Assembly (NCBI GenBank): GCA_020809705.1
Contig: CP085826.1
Coordinates: 5,642,001-5,706,000, forward strand
DNA length: 64,000 bases
Origin: Calonectria ilicicola
Taxonomy: Eukaryota > Ascomycota > Sordariomycetes > Hypocreales > Nectriaceae
Direction of reading: 5' to 3'
The translations under genes were made by a program, and so were the position numbers. This document shows, in pieces, positions 10,406-23,200 of the stretch; the stretch's first letter is position 1; every line of letters begins with the position of its first letter. The notes below the pieces were generated by a model. It saw nothing but the letters and a program-made list of their open reading frames with translations. It was not told the origin of the DNA and searched no databases.

Positions 10406-12245
10406 CTACTCTCTCGTAATGGTGCGTCGGGTAGCATTGCTATGTCGCCGAGAAGCATTGCTCTGTCGGCGCTGCTTCTCTACGGCTTCGGCCTCCTCGA
10501 CGGCTTGCTCTTCAGTGATGACTTCGTGCTTGGTGCGCATGCGCTGAAGCACGCTGGCAGCCTCGGCGGCAAACTCGCACTTCATGCGGATGCGCTCGCC
10601 GTACTTGTAGAAGAGGAAAGGGAAAGGGACGCAAGCAACAGCCAGGAAGGCGGGGATCGAGCTGGCCCAGTGATTGCCGAGATCGTTGTACATGTATGTC
10701 GTGAAGAGAGGGAAGGCAGCACCGAACAAGGATCGTAGGACCGAGTTGGCGGCGAGAACGGATGCTGCAAAGATGACATCTACCCGGGGTTAGCGCCTGA
10801 TCAGGTCAAGGACACGAATTCAAGTTGGGGCTTACATGAGTCGACAAGGTAATTCATCAGCGACAAGAACACGAGAACAAGTCCCATGGAAAAGATGGAA
10901 GAGCCGATGATGCAGACAATCCAGTGAATGTCGTTGCCGTTGGTCCAAGCGAACCAAAAGAGACCAATGGGGAGGAGAATGGAACCAAGGAGCGTCGGTG
11001 GCAGTCGGGCCTCGGGAGGCGCAAACCCATCAGGGGATGCTGCAGCCACGCGCATGTATCGGCGATTATCGAGCATGTTGTAAGTGACTGCAAAGACCAT
11101 GCCCACAGCAATACCGATGAAGGCCAGACCGCCAACACCTGGGCTCCACCCACGTCCCTGCTGGAAGACAATGGGGAAGGCGGCGAAGCAGAGGTACAGG
11201 GTGCCGTAGATGATGGCCATGTAAATGGATGTGAGCAGGACGATGGGTTCCTTGAAAAGGAGGATCCAGGGACGGAGGAGCGAGACCTTGAACTGAGCGG
11301 CAATGGTTGTATGGGGCTTGCCCAAGTCCACCTTTGAAATGTAGACCTTGCCGGTCTTCTTGGACAATGCCTCAGCTCTGCGTCGCAGAAGGACGGGCGC
11401 ATACGTCTCGGGGATGATGAGGCTGTTGACAAACCAGACAATACCCGTGAAAATGGCCATCATGCCCTCAACCCAACGCCAGCCCTCCTTTTCGCCCAGG
11501 AAGCCACCAGCAATGGGACCTAGTGGCAAAACGTCAGCATACAAAGAGCCCCCATTGTTTTCACGCCCCATATGTACTTACCAATGGTTGGTCCAAGGAA
11601 AGGGGCCATGGCGAAAATGGAAGTGGCCATTCCTCGCTCCTTGGCATCAAACATGTCCGCAATGACACCACCAGCGTTTGTAAGAGGTGAGGAACCGAAA
11701 GCGCCAGCAAAGAAACGCAAGACAATCAGGGCCGCCATGGTGGGCGCACCGGCAGCTCCAGCGTTGAAGGCAGTCAGAGCCAGGTAAGAAATGAAGAAGA
11801 GGATCTGACGGCCGTACAGCTCCGACAGGGGCGCCCATATCAGGGGCCCGATGGCGAAGCCTACGACGAACATGGAGATTCCAAGAATGACAACTTCAGT
11901 GGAAACACCAAAGTCCAGCAAGATGCTTGTGAGACCGCCTGAATAAGCTGTGCTAACGAAGGCAACGGCCAGTGTCGCAATAGCCTGCAGGATACAGATG
12001 GTCCACTTCTTACCGCGCGAAAAGTTCATGGCATTGCGAGGGTCGTCTGGGAGAAACTCGACGACGTAAGGCGACTCGGCGGTTCCCTGACCGGCATACT
12101 TGTAATCGAGAACTGCTTGACTGATACCGGCCTGGTCGAGGAGGAGGCTGAAGTGGGAGGCGTTGGTGTCGGGTCGCTGAGCCTCGACATCGCTGTTATC
12201 GTGTACTGTCACCGAGGATGATGACGCGGAGTCTTGGGCCGCCAT
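10406..12245 (-). CDS. MFS multidrug transporter, DHA1 family (12 TM, polyamine/drug type)
   Basis: Three exons, 12245-11582, 11519-10836 and 10779-10406 (introns 62 and 56 nt), give 573 aa from the ATG of MAAQDSASS. An in-frame ATG at 12335 would add 30 residues; I prefer the inner one because the added part looks like leader sequence. A ~95-residue cytosolic N-terminus carries [14 protein letters not shown], typical of fungal Tpo/Flu1-type DHA1 proteins. [15 protein letters not shown] is MFS motif A, and the last junction rebuilds [20 protein letters not shown], conserved in this group. The C-terminus is basic and Ser/Arg-rich ([16 protein letters not shown]), a likely phosphorylated tail. 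The family exports polyamines, azoles and other cations by proton antiport at the plasma membrane. The substrate cannot be predicted. Confidence 0.93.
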
Positions 12246-13789
12246 TGTGGAAGTGTCGAATGCGACGCGCACGATAGGGGACGGTATGGCGTCGTGGCGT
12301 TGAAGATGTTTTAATGGCGATGCGAATACAGCCAAGTTTATCTAGAGTTGTCTGTCACTGGTTCACCGAGGCACAGCAAGGCGGCGACCCACGGCGAATA
12401 CCTAATTATACATGCATATATATATCTCCATAGTATGATATGAGGAAGGGATGCCTCTTCCAGGTTCATTTTTCAACCTGATCCACCCGACAACGACGCA
12501 AAGCTCGTCGTGGGTCTGCTCGGGGCCGTTTGAAATCCGACATGGGCAGGGTGTGCGGACGAAGCACGACGTTTGGTTGGCAGAACGAACGGGTCCGAAG
12601 CGGGCAAGGGCCGACGCAAGATAGCACAGGAGATGGGATGTGAGATATGGACAGATCGGCGCGGCGGCGTGTTGATGGACCGCGACGACGCTCAAACCCG
12701 ACGGCAAACGTTCTCGCATCCATGACAAAAAATGGTCCCATGGCGCCTCATCTCGCTCAAGCCTGCCGCACTGCCGGGACCCTTGCTGCGCGGAACAATT
12801 CTCGTGGACCCATGACGTTGCATCCCGTCGGTTTACCAAGAAGGCAACCAAGCAGTTCAGAGCCTCAAAGCCCAGCTAAAAAAGCCCAGAAGCCCGTCGG
12901 GCATTTTCCTTCCTTGGCGATTCCGCTGGCCGTCGCTGAGTCCGCTTGTACGTCCGGGCTGCACGAACCATCCATGTACATGCAGGCCTTCATGCTCGGT
13001 TTGGCTTAGGGCTGCCAATAATAAGTGGCGCCGCCACTACCGCGCACGTTTTTTCTCGTCCGTAGCCTCGGATCCGAGTGCCAGCTGGGCTGACGCGAAC
13101 CTTTTTTCGCTTAAGCTTGCAGTGACAGCACTCAGGACTCGACTCCGTTTGATACGCTAAACGTCCCCGTCGACGTGTTCTAACATGTGAACTATCGCCA
13201 ATAGTTTTACGAACCGTCGTCGCCTGCTCGCTCGCATCCGTACCGCAATGTCCGAAGTCAGTAGGCCGAGTAACTAACTGTGCGTGGCGCTTGAGGCCCC
13301 CAAAGTCGCAACCAACAGCTGCAGGTAGGTCAAGTAGGGTCAGGTAGGTGCCTCGGCTTATCTCTCGACTCCGTTTCGTTTGACGGCCAGCGCCGGTCGG
13401 CCGGCCTTTGTACCGACTGTGGATGGCGTTGTGCCAGTCGCCTCGCACTCCATCCCTGTCGCCTCCAAACTAGGGAAAGCTCCCGCTCAAAGTTAAAGCG
13501 GGATTCGGATTCGCTACCTCAACCGATATCCGGCTACTCTTTTTTTTCTCCTGTCACTTACAAATGCGGCTCACGCCAGATGCAACGACATCAGGAGATA
13601 TGACTCGAAGCTGCCTGGTCTCGCTACCAACAGACACACACATTGGCCCTTCGTCTTCAGCTGCGTCCCGTTTTTTGGGTCCCATACACCGCCGCTAGCA
13701 AGCTGTGATTATGCAAGTATTTCGCCAAAAGGAGTAAATCCGTATTTGATTGACCATCGCTTTCGCATCTGTACTGTATGTAGCAAAGG
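12246..13789. other. Intergenic region upstream of DHA1 exporter
   Basis: This 1.5-kb spacer holds the DHA1 promoter and the RCM1 3' UTR. It includes a short (TA)n stretch (about 12415-12424) near 170 nt upstream of the chosen start. ORFs of up to 152 codons on both strands have no conserved features or consistent coding pattern, so no gene is called. Confidence 0.6.
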
Positions 13790-15731
13790 TTAATCTCCAA
13801 ACCCATGCCACTCATCTTCATCTTCGTCCATAGTCGGCTCCTCTCCGCTCTTTCGATATCTCGCACCAGAGTCAATCTCCGCATCGCCTTCTCCACCGTT
13901 TCTGCTGCTGATTACCCCGTCGGCTTCCCCATCTCCATCATTCTCCTCAGAGCCATGATCTGAATCATCCTCTGAATCGTCCTCTTCTGATTCTTCCTCT
14001 GGTTCTGATTTGACTTCTTCCCCTGGTTCATCTCTTGCACTCAGCTCAACAGGTTCTCCAGTAGACTTCAACACTGGCATCCCAAGCATATCTCGAATGA
14101 TCCTTCCATCTTCATCCCGCAAGTATGGGCCCTGATCGTCTTCCGCGGCCCCGACATCTTGGATGCCATCCCGCACAAAGCCCGCGACAAAAAAGCCCAT
14201 GACTCCTTGCCCGTCATCCTTGTACGAGCGGATACACGCTTCAGCTATATCCACATGACCCCCACATGCCTCGGCTAGGCCTCGAACGGGCCACTCTCGC
14301 ATACCAGTAACTTGGTCCTTTCTAAGGAGAACGCGCCAGTTTCTCTCCTTGGCGATATCTGATTCGAGGGCCCGCATTACCACCCTCTCGTTCTCCTGCA
14401 TGTGTACAGAGCAAGTTGAGTATGTAATCTTCTTTGCTGACGGGAAACGGAATGCATGTAAGAGTAGCGTCAGCTGAAATGATGACAACGCCTCCAATCG
14501 GTTTTCGAGGTCCTTGTCGGATTTTATAATCGTCTCATTCCCGTCGTCATCTATCATGAGATTCTGTGGCTCGGGTTCGACTTGTTCGTGTTTCCTTTTT
14601 CGTCCGCTCGCCTTTGCTGGCGTCGCCTTCTTCGTATCGCCAGAGCCATCTGGCAAGTGGAGTTCTGGCATGGAATCTCGCCCAACAATCCCACTGCCAG
14701 AGCAGCTCGGATCTAGGAGCAGGGCGCCCACAGATTTGTATCTCTCCGACTCTGGATCCACCTGCAGGAAATCTTGGCCAAACCCAATCCGAGTGACGTT
14801 CTTTGAACCTGCTGTTGTCACCATCTTTTCTAGAGTTTTTGCCCGACGAGGATCCTTTTCAAACGCATAGATTGTTTGTTGCGACATCTCGAATTCTGGT
14901 TGGTGCTCCTTCAAGATTGCTGCCAAATGGGTTGTCTTGTTCCCAGGGGCAGAGCAGGCGTCAATCAGGTCCCTGTCCTCAGCCTGGGGATCCAAAAGAT
15001 ATGCTGGAAAACATGATGCCTTATCTTGGAGGATGATTTTTCCCGAAGTATATGCCTCCGTCTTGGTCAAATCGATTCCAGAGGTAATGGCAACGAGGTT
15101 AGGAACATGTGGGTCGATGAAGAGATTCTTGCCAGAATTCTTGATGGCATCCTGGACAGATGTGACCCTGGTGTATGCTGAAAATGTAGTCTCCAGCTGT
15201 TCTTCCAAAGTGCTTTTTACTGCATTCACACGAACCCATCTGGGATAGTTTGCTTCCTCTCCAGCAGACTGTCTCTCAACTTGCTCTTTCAACTCATCGA
15301 GTGACGCCGACTTCCTCCTTAGACGAGATCGTGTAAATTCAGAAGAAAGTCTTCCTTTATGTCTCTCAATTGATGCCCGCAAACCATGGCTTTGAGGGAG
15401 AGCAATGCCCTTTTTTGCAAGCAAAAAATCATGCACCAAGAGGAGGGACAATGATGGCGTAAGCTGCGATGAGCGTCAGTAGCTCCCTCGATACAGGTCC
15501 AGAATAGCGGCTCAAGTAAAAAATACACACCTTGCGCTCAAGTTTGAGGAGCTCGGAATTCTCAATGACTTCTTTAAGCACCGGACTCCATTTGCAAGTC
15601 TCAACAACGAGCGCGTAGACCTGACTGGGTGAAGACTTAAGATTTTTCTTCTTAAAGACCCTAGACTTGAGGCTTCCACCATGAGATGACGAGCTCGTTA
15701 GGAACTCGGCAGCCTCGTGATAGAGCGACAT
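13790..15731 (-). CDS. RCM1: 25S rRNA (cytosine-C5)-methyltransferase, NSUN5/Rcm1
   Basis: Two exons, 15731-15531 and 15463-13790 (67-nt intron), give 624 aa; the junction reads LLKLERK into LTPSLSLLLVHDFLLAKKG, as in Rcm1/NSUN5. The catalytic domain shows DACSAPGNKTTHLAA (SAM-binding motif I), DPSCSGSGIVG (motif IV cysteine) and ITYSTCSVHMQENERVV (motif VI nucleophilic cysteine), so it should be active. In yeast Rcm1 methylates one cytosine of 25S rRNA in the nucleolus. A lysine-rich insert lies between motifs IV and VI (KASGRKRKHE), and the C-terminal ~70 residues are very acidic (Glu/Asp/Ser), as in many nucleolar proteins. The start MSLYHEAAEF matches the family N-terminus; an upstream ATG at 15845 was not used. 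Confidence 0.93.
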
Positions 15732-16442
15732 TCTGGCCGTTGGGTCGCGAACGTGTTGTTGGAATCGTGCAAGTGAAAATTGGTGGCAGGAAGCTTGGAG
15801 CAATGATGTTGCAATTAGCCGAGGATCTACCATCCCAACCCCCAAGCATCAAGGCGATGGCGATGTGATCTTGTTGTTAAAAAAAAATCAAGCCGGGCTA
15901 TAAAAACACTTCTACCAGTTTTTACTCCCTAAATCTATCCTCGAGTTACTCATATATCCCATAGAGGAGCCTCGTTGTTGTCGGTCAGCCATGTCTACAA
16001 TGCGACCACCAGGAGGAATATGGCAACATGCCAAAATCACTTGGGTCTCCATGCGGATGATAGGAATAGTGCGACATTCATCAAAGTGATTAGGTTCAAT
16101 TTACATCATTCATTGGACATGTCAGATAAATTCATGTATTTTCGGGTATAGATCATTTTTACCCATTTCAACTCCTTCTAAGCACTAGCCTCGCAGCAGG
16201 CGAGGCCCATTCATTTACATATGCAATCCCTAAGAAGCGAAAACCATTTGTCTCTCAAAATGTACAAATCAAGAAGTGAATAACCAACTCCCGCCTTAGG
16301 GTCAATAGCAGAGTCATCGTCCCGCTAAGATTACCCACAGCTTTCCATTTTCTCAAAGATTTCACCAAATACGCGTGCAAAACATTGCAGCCCACGGCCA
16401 CCAAAACGGAGAGCCACCCATACACTGATATCATCCCGCCCG

Positions 16443-16475
<33 letters not shown>

Positions 16476-16517
16476 TCGCTACTCCTCAAGAGAATAATTC
16501 ACAAAGCCACAGACAGC
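15732..16517. other. Intergenic spacer
   Basis: It holds the promoter of RCM1 and the 3' UTR of the DUF1996 gene. It contains an unbroken run of 27 A (16448-16474; a T run on the sense strand of the DUF1996 gene, 44 nt past its stop). No gene is seen. Confidence 0.6.
16448..16474. repeat. Poly(A/T) tract, 27 nt
   Basis: A homopolymer run of 27 A on the plus strand in the 3' flank of the DUF1996 gene. No target-site duplication or retroelement sequence was seen beside it, so it is read as a simple repeat. Confidence 0.95.
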
Positions 16518-18086
16518 TCAGTAATGAACTTGGCCCTGAACATGTCGGCGAACGTGGTCTCTCTTGTAGCCCATAGTCTCAGCAGGGGAGTCGGCTGTGA
16601 CAGTAACGGTTTCCCAGACAGTGTGAATCTTGGGCTTGCAGGTTGTGGGCTTGGCCTTGTAGCTAGAGACAACACCCGACTGAGAGCCAGCGCTAGAATC
16701 GGAGTCAGTCTCAGCCGCAGCAGGGGACTGTGAGTAGGTCTTTCCAGACGAAGAGCCCTCGTTGGCGGCGGCAGACTCCTCAGGAGTACCGTACTGAGTA
16801 GCAGAGGCAGTAGCCTGAGCAGCCTCGGAAGAGCTAGCAGCGGTAGCATGAGTCTCAGCGGCCTTGCTGGTGGAGGCAGAGGAAGAATCGTCAGAACCCC
16901 CGCTGGAAGAACCGCTGGAGCTGCTCTCGCCGTACTTCCATCCACTGAGAGGGTTGTCACCGGGAATCTTGCTCAAGGTGCCAGAGACTTGTTCATCAAC
17001 CTCAGATCTCATGGTACACTCCTCCTCGTTTGTACCATACAACAAGCCAGGGCAAGTGTTCATGCCGCCAGTACCAGTGTTGCAGGTGTCAATAATGGAT
17101 TGGAGAACCTTCTCATCCCAGCCAGCAAGGAAATCGGCGTGGTTGCTGTAACCTGTGACGTCGCCATTGGAAAACACAAAAGGCTGTTCACCCTTGCCCT
17201 CGTCCCAGCGACCCTTAAATTTCTGGGTGTCCCAGTACGTCTCGTAGAAGAGGTGGGGAACGTGGGTGTAGCCATCAGGGCAGTCCTCCTTGCCATCTTT
17301 GGTAGTAGGCCAAGCCATGTTTTCCTTGTGGTTGGTGAGACCAGCGGCGGGGTTATAACAAGACGGGAAGTGGACGTCGGCACGCAGAGGAGAATACAAG
17401 CCATCACAAGTGTGGTCAGGGAAGCCAACACCCTCGCCAAGATTGACAGAGTCGCCAATACCCGACATGGTGCCGTCAGAGTTGGCGTCCCACGAAGGAG
17501 GATTGTAGTTGTTGTTCAAACGAGGGCAGGTGAACCTAGCAGGATTGACAGCGCCCTGAGAAGGATCAAGGTTGGATTTGGCGCCAGCCTTGGGGGGGTC
17601 ACGGGTCATGGAATCGCCAGAGACCATGCTCAGGCCGACGGGGAATGCTTTGATCTCATCATTGGTGGCCTCGAAGCTATAGAATCCAGATTAGCATATG
17701 GTTCCGAAACGTGTGGTAGCGGAAATCATGGTGGAAACTTACAAGTAGTACGCGTTGAAGTAGTAGAGGTCAACGGACTCGAACTTGCCAGTCTTGGGGT
17801 CGTGGAAGTAGAGAGAAGGGAACCAGTAGGCACTGTTGTCGCCCTTGACTTGAGCATTACTGCAATTGGATTTAAGGAGATCCTCTCCAGTTGCAGACTT
17901 GCTGAAGCCACTGCCACCCATAACACTGTGAACATGGCTGAAGGTCTTTCCAGGGGCAAGAATAGGATCAACACGGCCCTTGGTCATCTCCTTTCCATTG
18001 AATCGCAAGACAGAAAATGTGCCTGTGTCCTTGGCGATAGCGACACCGGCCAAGGCGGCGACAGATGCGGCGGTGGTAACCTTCAT
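16518..18086 (-). CDS. Secreted DUF1996-family protein with Ser/Thr-rich tail
   Basis: Two exons, 18086-17743 and 17676-16518 (66-nt intron), give 500 aa. A signal peptide (MKVTTAASVAALAGVAIA) is followed by a DUF1996 domain over residues ~25-335. Landmarks are GRVDPILAPGKTFSHVHSV (the conserved His of DPI..G..S.H.H), SAYWFPSLYFHD, the rejoined YYFFEATNDE, TRFxCP-like ARFTCPRLNNNYNPPSWD, DHTCDGLYSPLRADVHFPSC and NPAAGLTNHKENMAWP. A Ser/Ala/Thr-rich linker (~335-460) looks heavily O-glycosylated. The C-terminus is basic and lacks a GPI hydrophobic tail, so secretion or wall association is likely. DUF1996 is widespread in fungi and without a proven catalytic role. A 442-codon opposite-strand ORF overlapping it is judged a shadow. 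Confidence 0.92.
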
Positions 18087-20201
18087 CGTGCAGGTTTTAT
18101 GATGGCGATGGTGTTGGAAAATATAAAGTGGCTGTGTTTCGAAAGAACAAAGAATGCGGTTGTCAACTGTCTCTAGGATGGCGACAACCCAATAAAGTCG
18201 AGCCTTTCTGCCTTCTCCTAGTCGAAAGAGAAAAGCGAAAGGAGTTTAAAGGCAAACCACAGGTGATACCGGAGCACCTGCTAGAAAAAACGAATGTGAT
18301 GCAACCGACGGCGACTCAGCGAGAGTGAATCAGACCCGAGTTGGCTGGTGACGGTTGGCAAACGAAAGAGGATTGAAAGAGAGAAAAGAGCGAAGAAAAG
18401 AGAGGACGTGCTCGGCAGCTCTGTGTACGAGAAGAAAAAAAAAGAAAGCGGATGAGGGAATGAAGAAGATTAAGAGGAGGCCTGGGTTGGACCAAGGTGA
18501 GAGGGTCTTGTGAGATGCTGGGTACATCGGCTCTCTCACGCATATTGGAATCAAGGCGTCTGGGGGCCTGTGTCCTGTGCAGGTGGCCAAGTGGGCGCTA
18601 GTGGGATAGCATCTGGTGGCCTTCCATCCAGGGACCTGCCCTGTAAGCACTTGGGGTTCTCTAGGGTCGGGAGACAGTTCCCATAACGCAGTGCACCAGG
18701 TAGGCAAGCGCGGAGCATCATCGGGTTACGGCAGACAGGGGACAGCATGGTGCAGTGACGATGCCAGTTTATTGGCATTAGTGGCCTCGGTTGCGGTCAG
18801 AGATTGGAGCGATGGATGAAGGTGTTGAACGGGGGGATGCGTCTCAGGGGTCGCAAGGGCTGAAGGGACTCCTTCTTTGTTTCGCCATCGCGGTTGGCCT
18901 CTGTCGAGACCTGTCCGCATCCCTCTCTATCTACGAGTGCTACGTTAGCCAGCAACGGGCGCAAGGGCTGGTTGGGTCGCCCCCGATTTCTGGCCACGCC
19001 GCAATCAAGCAAGCTGCGTCGCGCTGCGTAAATACGGAGTATTTGTGCGTGTGTGCCGCCACTCCAGTCATGATTTTCGTTGAGGAGTTGGGCTCACCCT
19101 GCAAGACAGCTTCTGAGTGGCTCTAGGCCCCTCGGTACCTGCATTCAACGGCGGCACCCGCATTAGAATGGCAGATTACCAAAATAACCAACCTGTGGTT
19201 CTTTAAGCTTGAAGGCCGAGCATGGGACATGGGGCATGGGATGGGACGATGGTTTATCCCGGAGGATCCCCGCGGGCCCTGAGCAGGGATCAAGCGTCTT
19301 GTGTGCAGCAAATGGAGATGTTGGCGGTTGCTCGCTCTCCTGCGTGCTGTCATTTTACGACGCTGCTGCATGCCGAAAAAGTTGTGTGCGCTTGGCAATG
19401 ATGAGCTGGCTTTTTTTTTTTCTTTGGTGCGACTTGGCATTGAAACGCACACCGGTGAATGATTACGAGGGTTGAGCGAGGTGAGTGATGGTGCTCTCTG
19501 CAGTCAGTTCTTCGATCACCCAACACACAGGGCCCGCGTCGATGCTCGGCCAGGAAGTGATGACAGAAGCGATGACAGAAGGATGAAAATAGAAGATCGT
19601 ATCCGGAATATTGCTGGCTTGTGTCATGACATAAGAAAATGAGAGGCTCTTTTTTCTTGTTGCACAGCGGCCGTCTCACACAGACAAGCGGCAGAAGAGG
19701 GAAATAGACAGGATAGTTAAGCCCCATCCTTTGCCGATCATGGAGATTGAAGGGCTAATGCGACGTTTCTGCGCTGGCGGCGCCACGACCCTTGAAAAGA
19801 TCGGGCGCTTGCCGACAGGGCTGGCAGGTGGTGGTGGGTCAGCGGACGCTTTCTTGCTTTCCTCAGTTTGTAGCCAGAATGGTCAAACAAGTTTTTTGTT
19901 TTTCTACTATTTTCCTTTTTTTCCCTCTCATTTTGCATCTTTCTTCGTATTCAAAGCCAAGGCTGGATGGTATTCTCGGCAATTGATAAACAGTTACAGG
20001 ATAAAAACTAAGCTTTACAGGTGTTCCCAGGCGGCATAAATGGGGGCAGACGTTTCAAACAAAGCACCCTTCCTTGGCAGCCCTTGTTCCTCACCTCGCG
20101 AGAGGCTTCCGGACTGAAGAGCGTAATTAAGCTCATGCTTCCAGGCGCCGGAGCTGCCGTAGTGCCAAGGATCTGGTGCCTGAAGGCATGCACTAAGCGG
20201 C

Positions 20202-20229
20202 GTGCCCCTGGCATCAGCCCCAGGGGCAC
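20202..20229. repeat. Perfect 10-bp GC-rich inverted repeat (hairpin)
   Basis: GTGCCCCTGG (20202-20211) and CCAGGGGCAC (20220-20229) pair exactly around an 8-nt loop. It lies in the middle of the gene desert, several kilobases from any gene. Confidence 0.85.
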
Positions 20230-23200
20230 AGGTCCTGAAACGCGCTATAGGCCAACGGTGAAGCCCACTGCCACCTGCAGCAGCCGTCTGCCATTGGGCC
20301 AGGCGCAAACAAAGGCTTATCTTGGGATCTAGGAGGGGGAAGCGCTGTCCAACCAAGCGGCCCCAAGTGTTGTTCAGACCTCACCAGATGCAAGCCAAGC
20401 CGAAGTCTTTCAGCTTGCGTCGGCTTCTTGGAGGTGCCATGTTGCTTTTTTGCCTGCAACAAACGCATCACAGGTTCATCCTAAATGAAGCAAGCCTGAA
20501 AAAGAAACAGCGTCTAAAATTATACTTGGCCCTGGATTAGGCCGCACAAACATTCATGCCTTGTTAATCCCGTTATTACCCAGATTTTAATAGCTATCTC
20601 TCATTCTCATGCAGTCTTCAATATCAGCACAAGCGCTAGCACAAATGCCCTCACCCAGGGTCGCCAGTGCTACCCACCATGTCCATGTGGGAACCAAGAC
20701 CCATTGGCACAGGTCCGAGGTTGAGTCATGGTCCACTCCTGGCTTCATGGTTATTGCTATGGTTGCCTGGTGCAGAATGCCAACCATATGGCACCAGTTT
20801 CCCGGTCTTGCTTGTTTTTTCGTATTGTTTTTTTTTTAATTATCACGCTGACCAACTGCCGGTCAGTATCACAGTCCGTCCCTGATCTGTGATGGGTTGC
20901 TTCATTTTCAACTTGGTCAGAGTTGGAGATATCCTCTAGTCTCGTAGTACAAATAACTAATACCAAGAACCATTTTTACAACACAATTATCCAACAGCCA
21001 CACAGTTACTCTAAATTTCATCGTCACATTCGGCCCGGCCCTCTCTATGTCATACAATCCGGTTCTTGATACCCTTGTAACTTGCCTTTGTAGGGCTCCG
21101 TCCGACTCCCAACCTACGTAACCAGTACCACCTTTTCTATCACGTTGCTCTCCCAGTCTTGAAAAACAGTGGATGGGTGTCTCTCAGGTTTTCCCAGCCG
21201 TGTCTCTTCGTCCGTGGGCTTCTAGTTCGTTCACCATAATGTGTCACACTAAAAACCACGACAGTCGCAGCCGTCCGCCGTGTCCGAGTTAAGCGCACAG
21301 ACAGTGCCATCGGAAGTTGTTTCAATTAAGATATGCCACTGACGTGTATGTTTTCATGGTAGGATGTAGTCTCTGACATGATTGTCATTTTTCGATTATT
21401 TGGTGTTGACGATTGTTGCTTGTTGATGCGAATAACCAACAGCATTTTACTCGCTCACAGCCATGACCCCAAAATACTATAGGACTATAGTTCTAGACGA
21501 GAAGTTTTTTAGATTTTGGGAAGTTAAAAAAATAAAAGGTGGTCGGTGACCCTATCAAGGTCGTGATATTTCGTGTATCTCACCTCGGCCGTTCGTCCAT
21601 GGAAATCAATCGCCAAAGTGCGTATCAATGATACAACTAAGGCAGATTCTGCGTACCGCGGTGCACCAGCTAATACCGAAAGAGGATTTTCTTGGCGGGT
21701 GTCGTTTGGTTCTTGTAGCTGTCCTTTACCTGAAAACCATACAACCAGGCAGCATTAGCCGAGTTGTCACCGTGAATCATGTATAGGGTGGCTGCGTAAC
21801 AAAGCACCATCTTGTTAATCTCTACAACATGAGTTTGTCGCACACCAATGCTATCTAGTGGCTTTAATTGGGCTTTGCATTATTGAATTTAAACACGTGA
21901 GTGATTTTGGTGGGTTTTTCCTGCGTGTCCAACCTTTTGATGGTTTCGTTGCTGCAGTGTTCGCTTAGGGGTCATCAGCATTGCTACTACATCTACATCA
22001 ATTTCACGAGCAATGTTGCGACATGGAACTTTTCGAGGGGAGCCAACAGAATATCTTTGGCTAGAGACCATAAAGAAAACCGATCAAATCACTCATGGCA
22101 TAGAAAAATTGGCAGTTGCTCGTTGGCTTGGCAAGGTGGAGGGTATTAAACATTCATTATCACTTCAAGACTTGTCGCTCACGCTATAGATGATCTGATC
22201 TGATGGGCGGAAATAGATACTACATGCACTGGAAGGTCAAACTGCCGAGGAAAAAAAATTGGAACCCGGACAAACCAATTCGGTTGTATTAATGAGACCT
22301 ATATGATATCGAGTATTGAGACCGAGATACAGCATCCATTAGCAATAGCACCTCCTGTGCTTAGATATGCCACGTCTCGGTCACTTTCATCCCGAATGCC
22401 GCAACAATAGCAGAATACGCCCGATTCGAAGGTCACCGTCAGACCAAAATCATCCTTTTCTGGCGGTGTGACCTCTGTCTCGCCCGGCAATTTGACCCGT
22501 GAATCACAGCCGTTGGTGCTAGGTCATATCGTTCCCTTTGCAGCACTAGATTGCATCTGCCACCAGGTGCAGCAATTCCCTGTTATTGCGTGCTGACCTG
22601 AATGAGCTTCCCATCAAGGGCCCCTACTTGCATGCACACTCCCCGTGCTCTCAGGTCCCTGAAGAGGGGCCGATGTCTTGATGTAAAAGCTCCAGAACGC
22701 TCGGTTGCGATACTGCAAGACAGGTTGGTCGAGAAGTCTCAGCTATCTGTCTGTGGGATTATGGGCCGAAAACGCCCGTCATGCACATGTGAACCTTAAT
22801 AGACGAGCCAACAAAGAAGCAACGAGGACGCTTATAAATGTAAAAACAGTGACATTGATCACTGTGTGAGAGTATCATACAACCGAGAACGAGACGCAGG
22901 AGGCGTCCGAAAAAAAGCAAATAATGTGCGCGGGCTTCGACTCTCCGGTCAATGCATCATCACCGCCTGAACCCCGTCTAAACTGACAGATCTTTATTTC
23001 ATGTCTCAATACCGGCCTCATAGCCACGAGGCCAAGGTGGCCATCTCATGCATCTTGGCGCAAGGTGGTTGTGCTGTTGGTTCCATGCTCACCACTGGTT
23101 ACATCTCCTCACCCAACTGCAGAAACACCATCATACGATATCTCAATGACGGCCATATGGGCTCATTCTCCGTCACACGCCCTTGTGTAGAAGGTACTCG

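Noticed and set aside
16448..16474. Poly(A) run as sign of a retrogene
   Set aside because: No intronless copy of a gene, no target-site duplication and no element sequence lie beside it.
16848..18176. 442-codon ORF on the plus strand
   Set aside because: It lies wholly opposite the well-supported DUF1996 gene, runs through that gene's intron and signal peptide region, and has no recognisable domain; the lack of stops follows from the codon use of the real gene.
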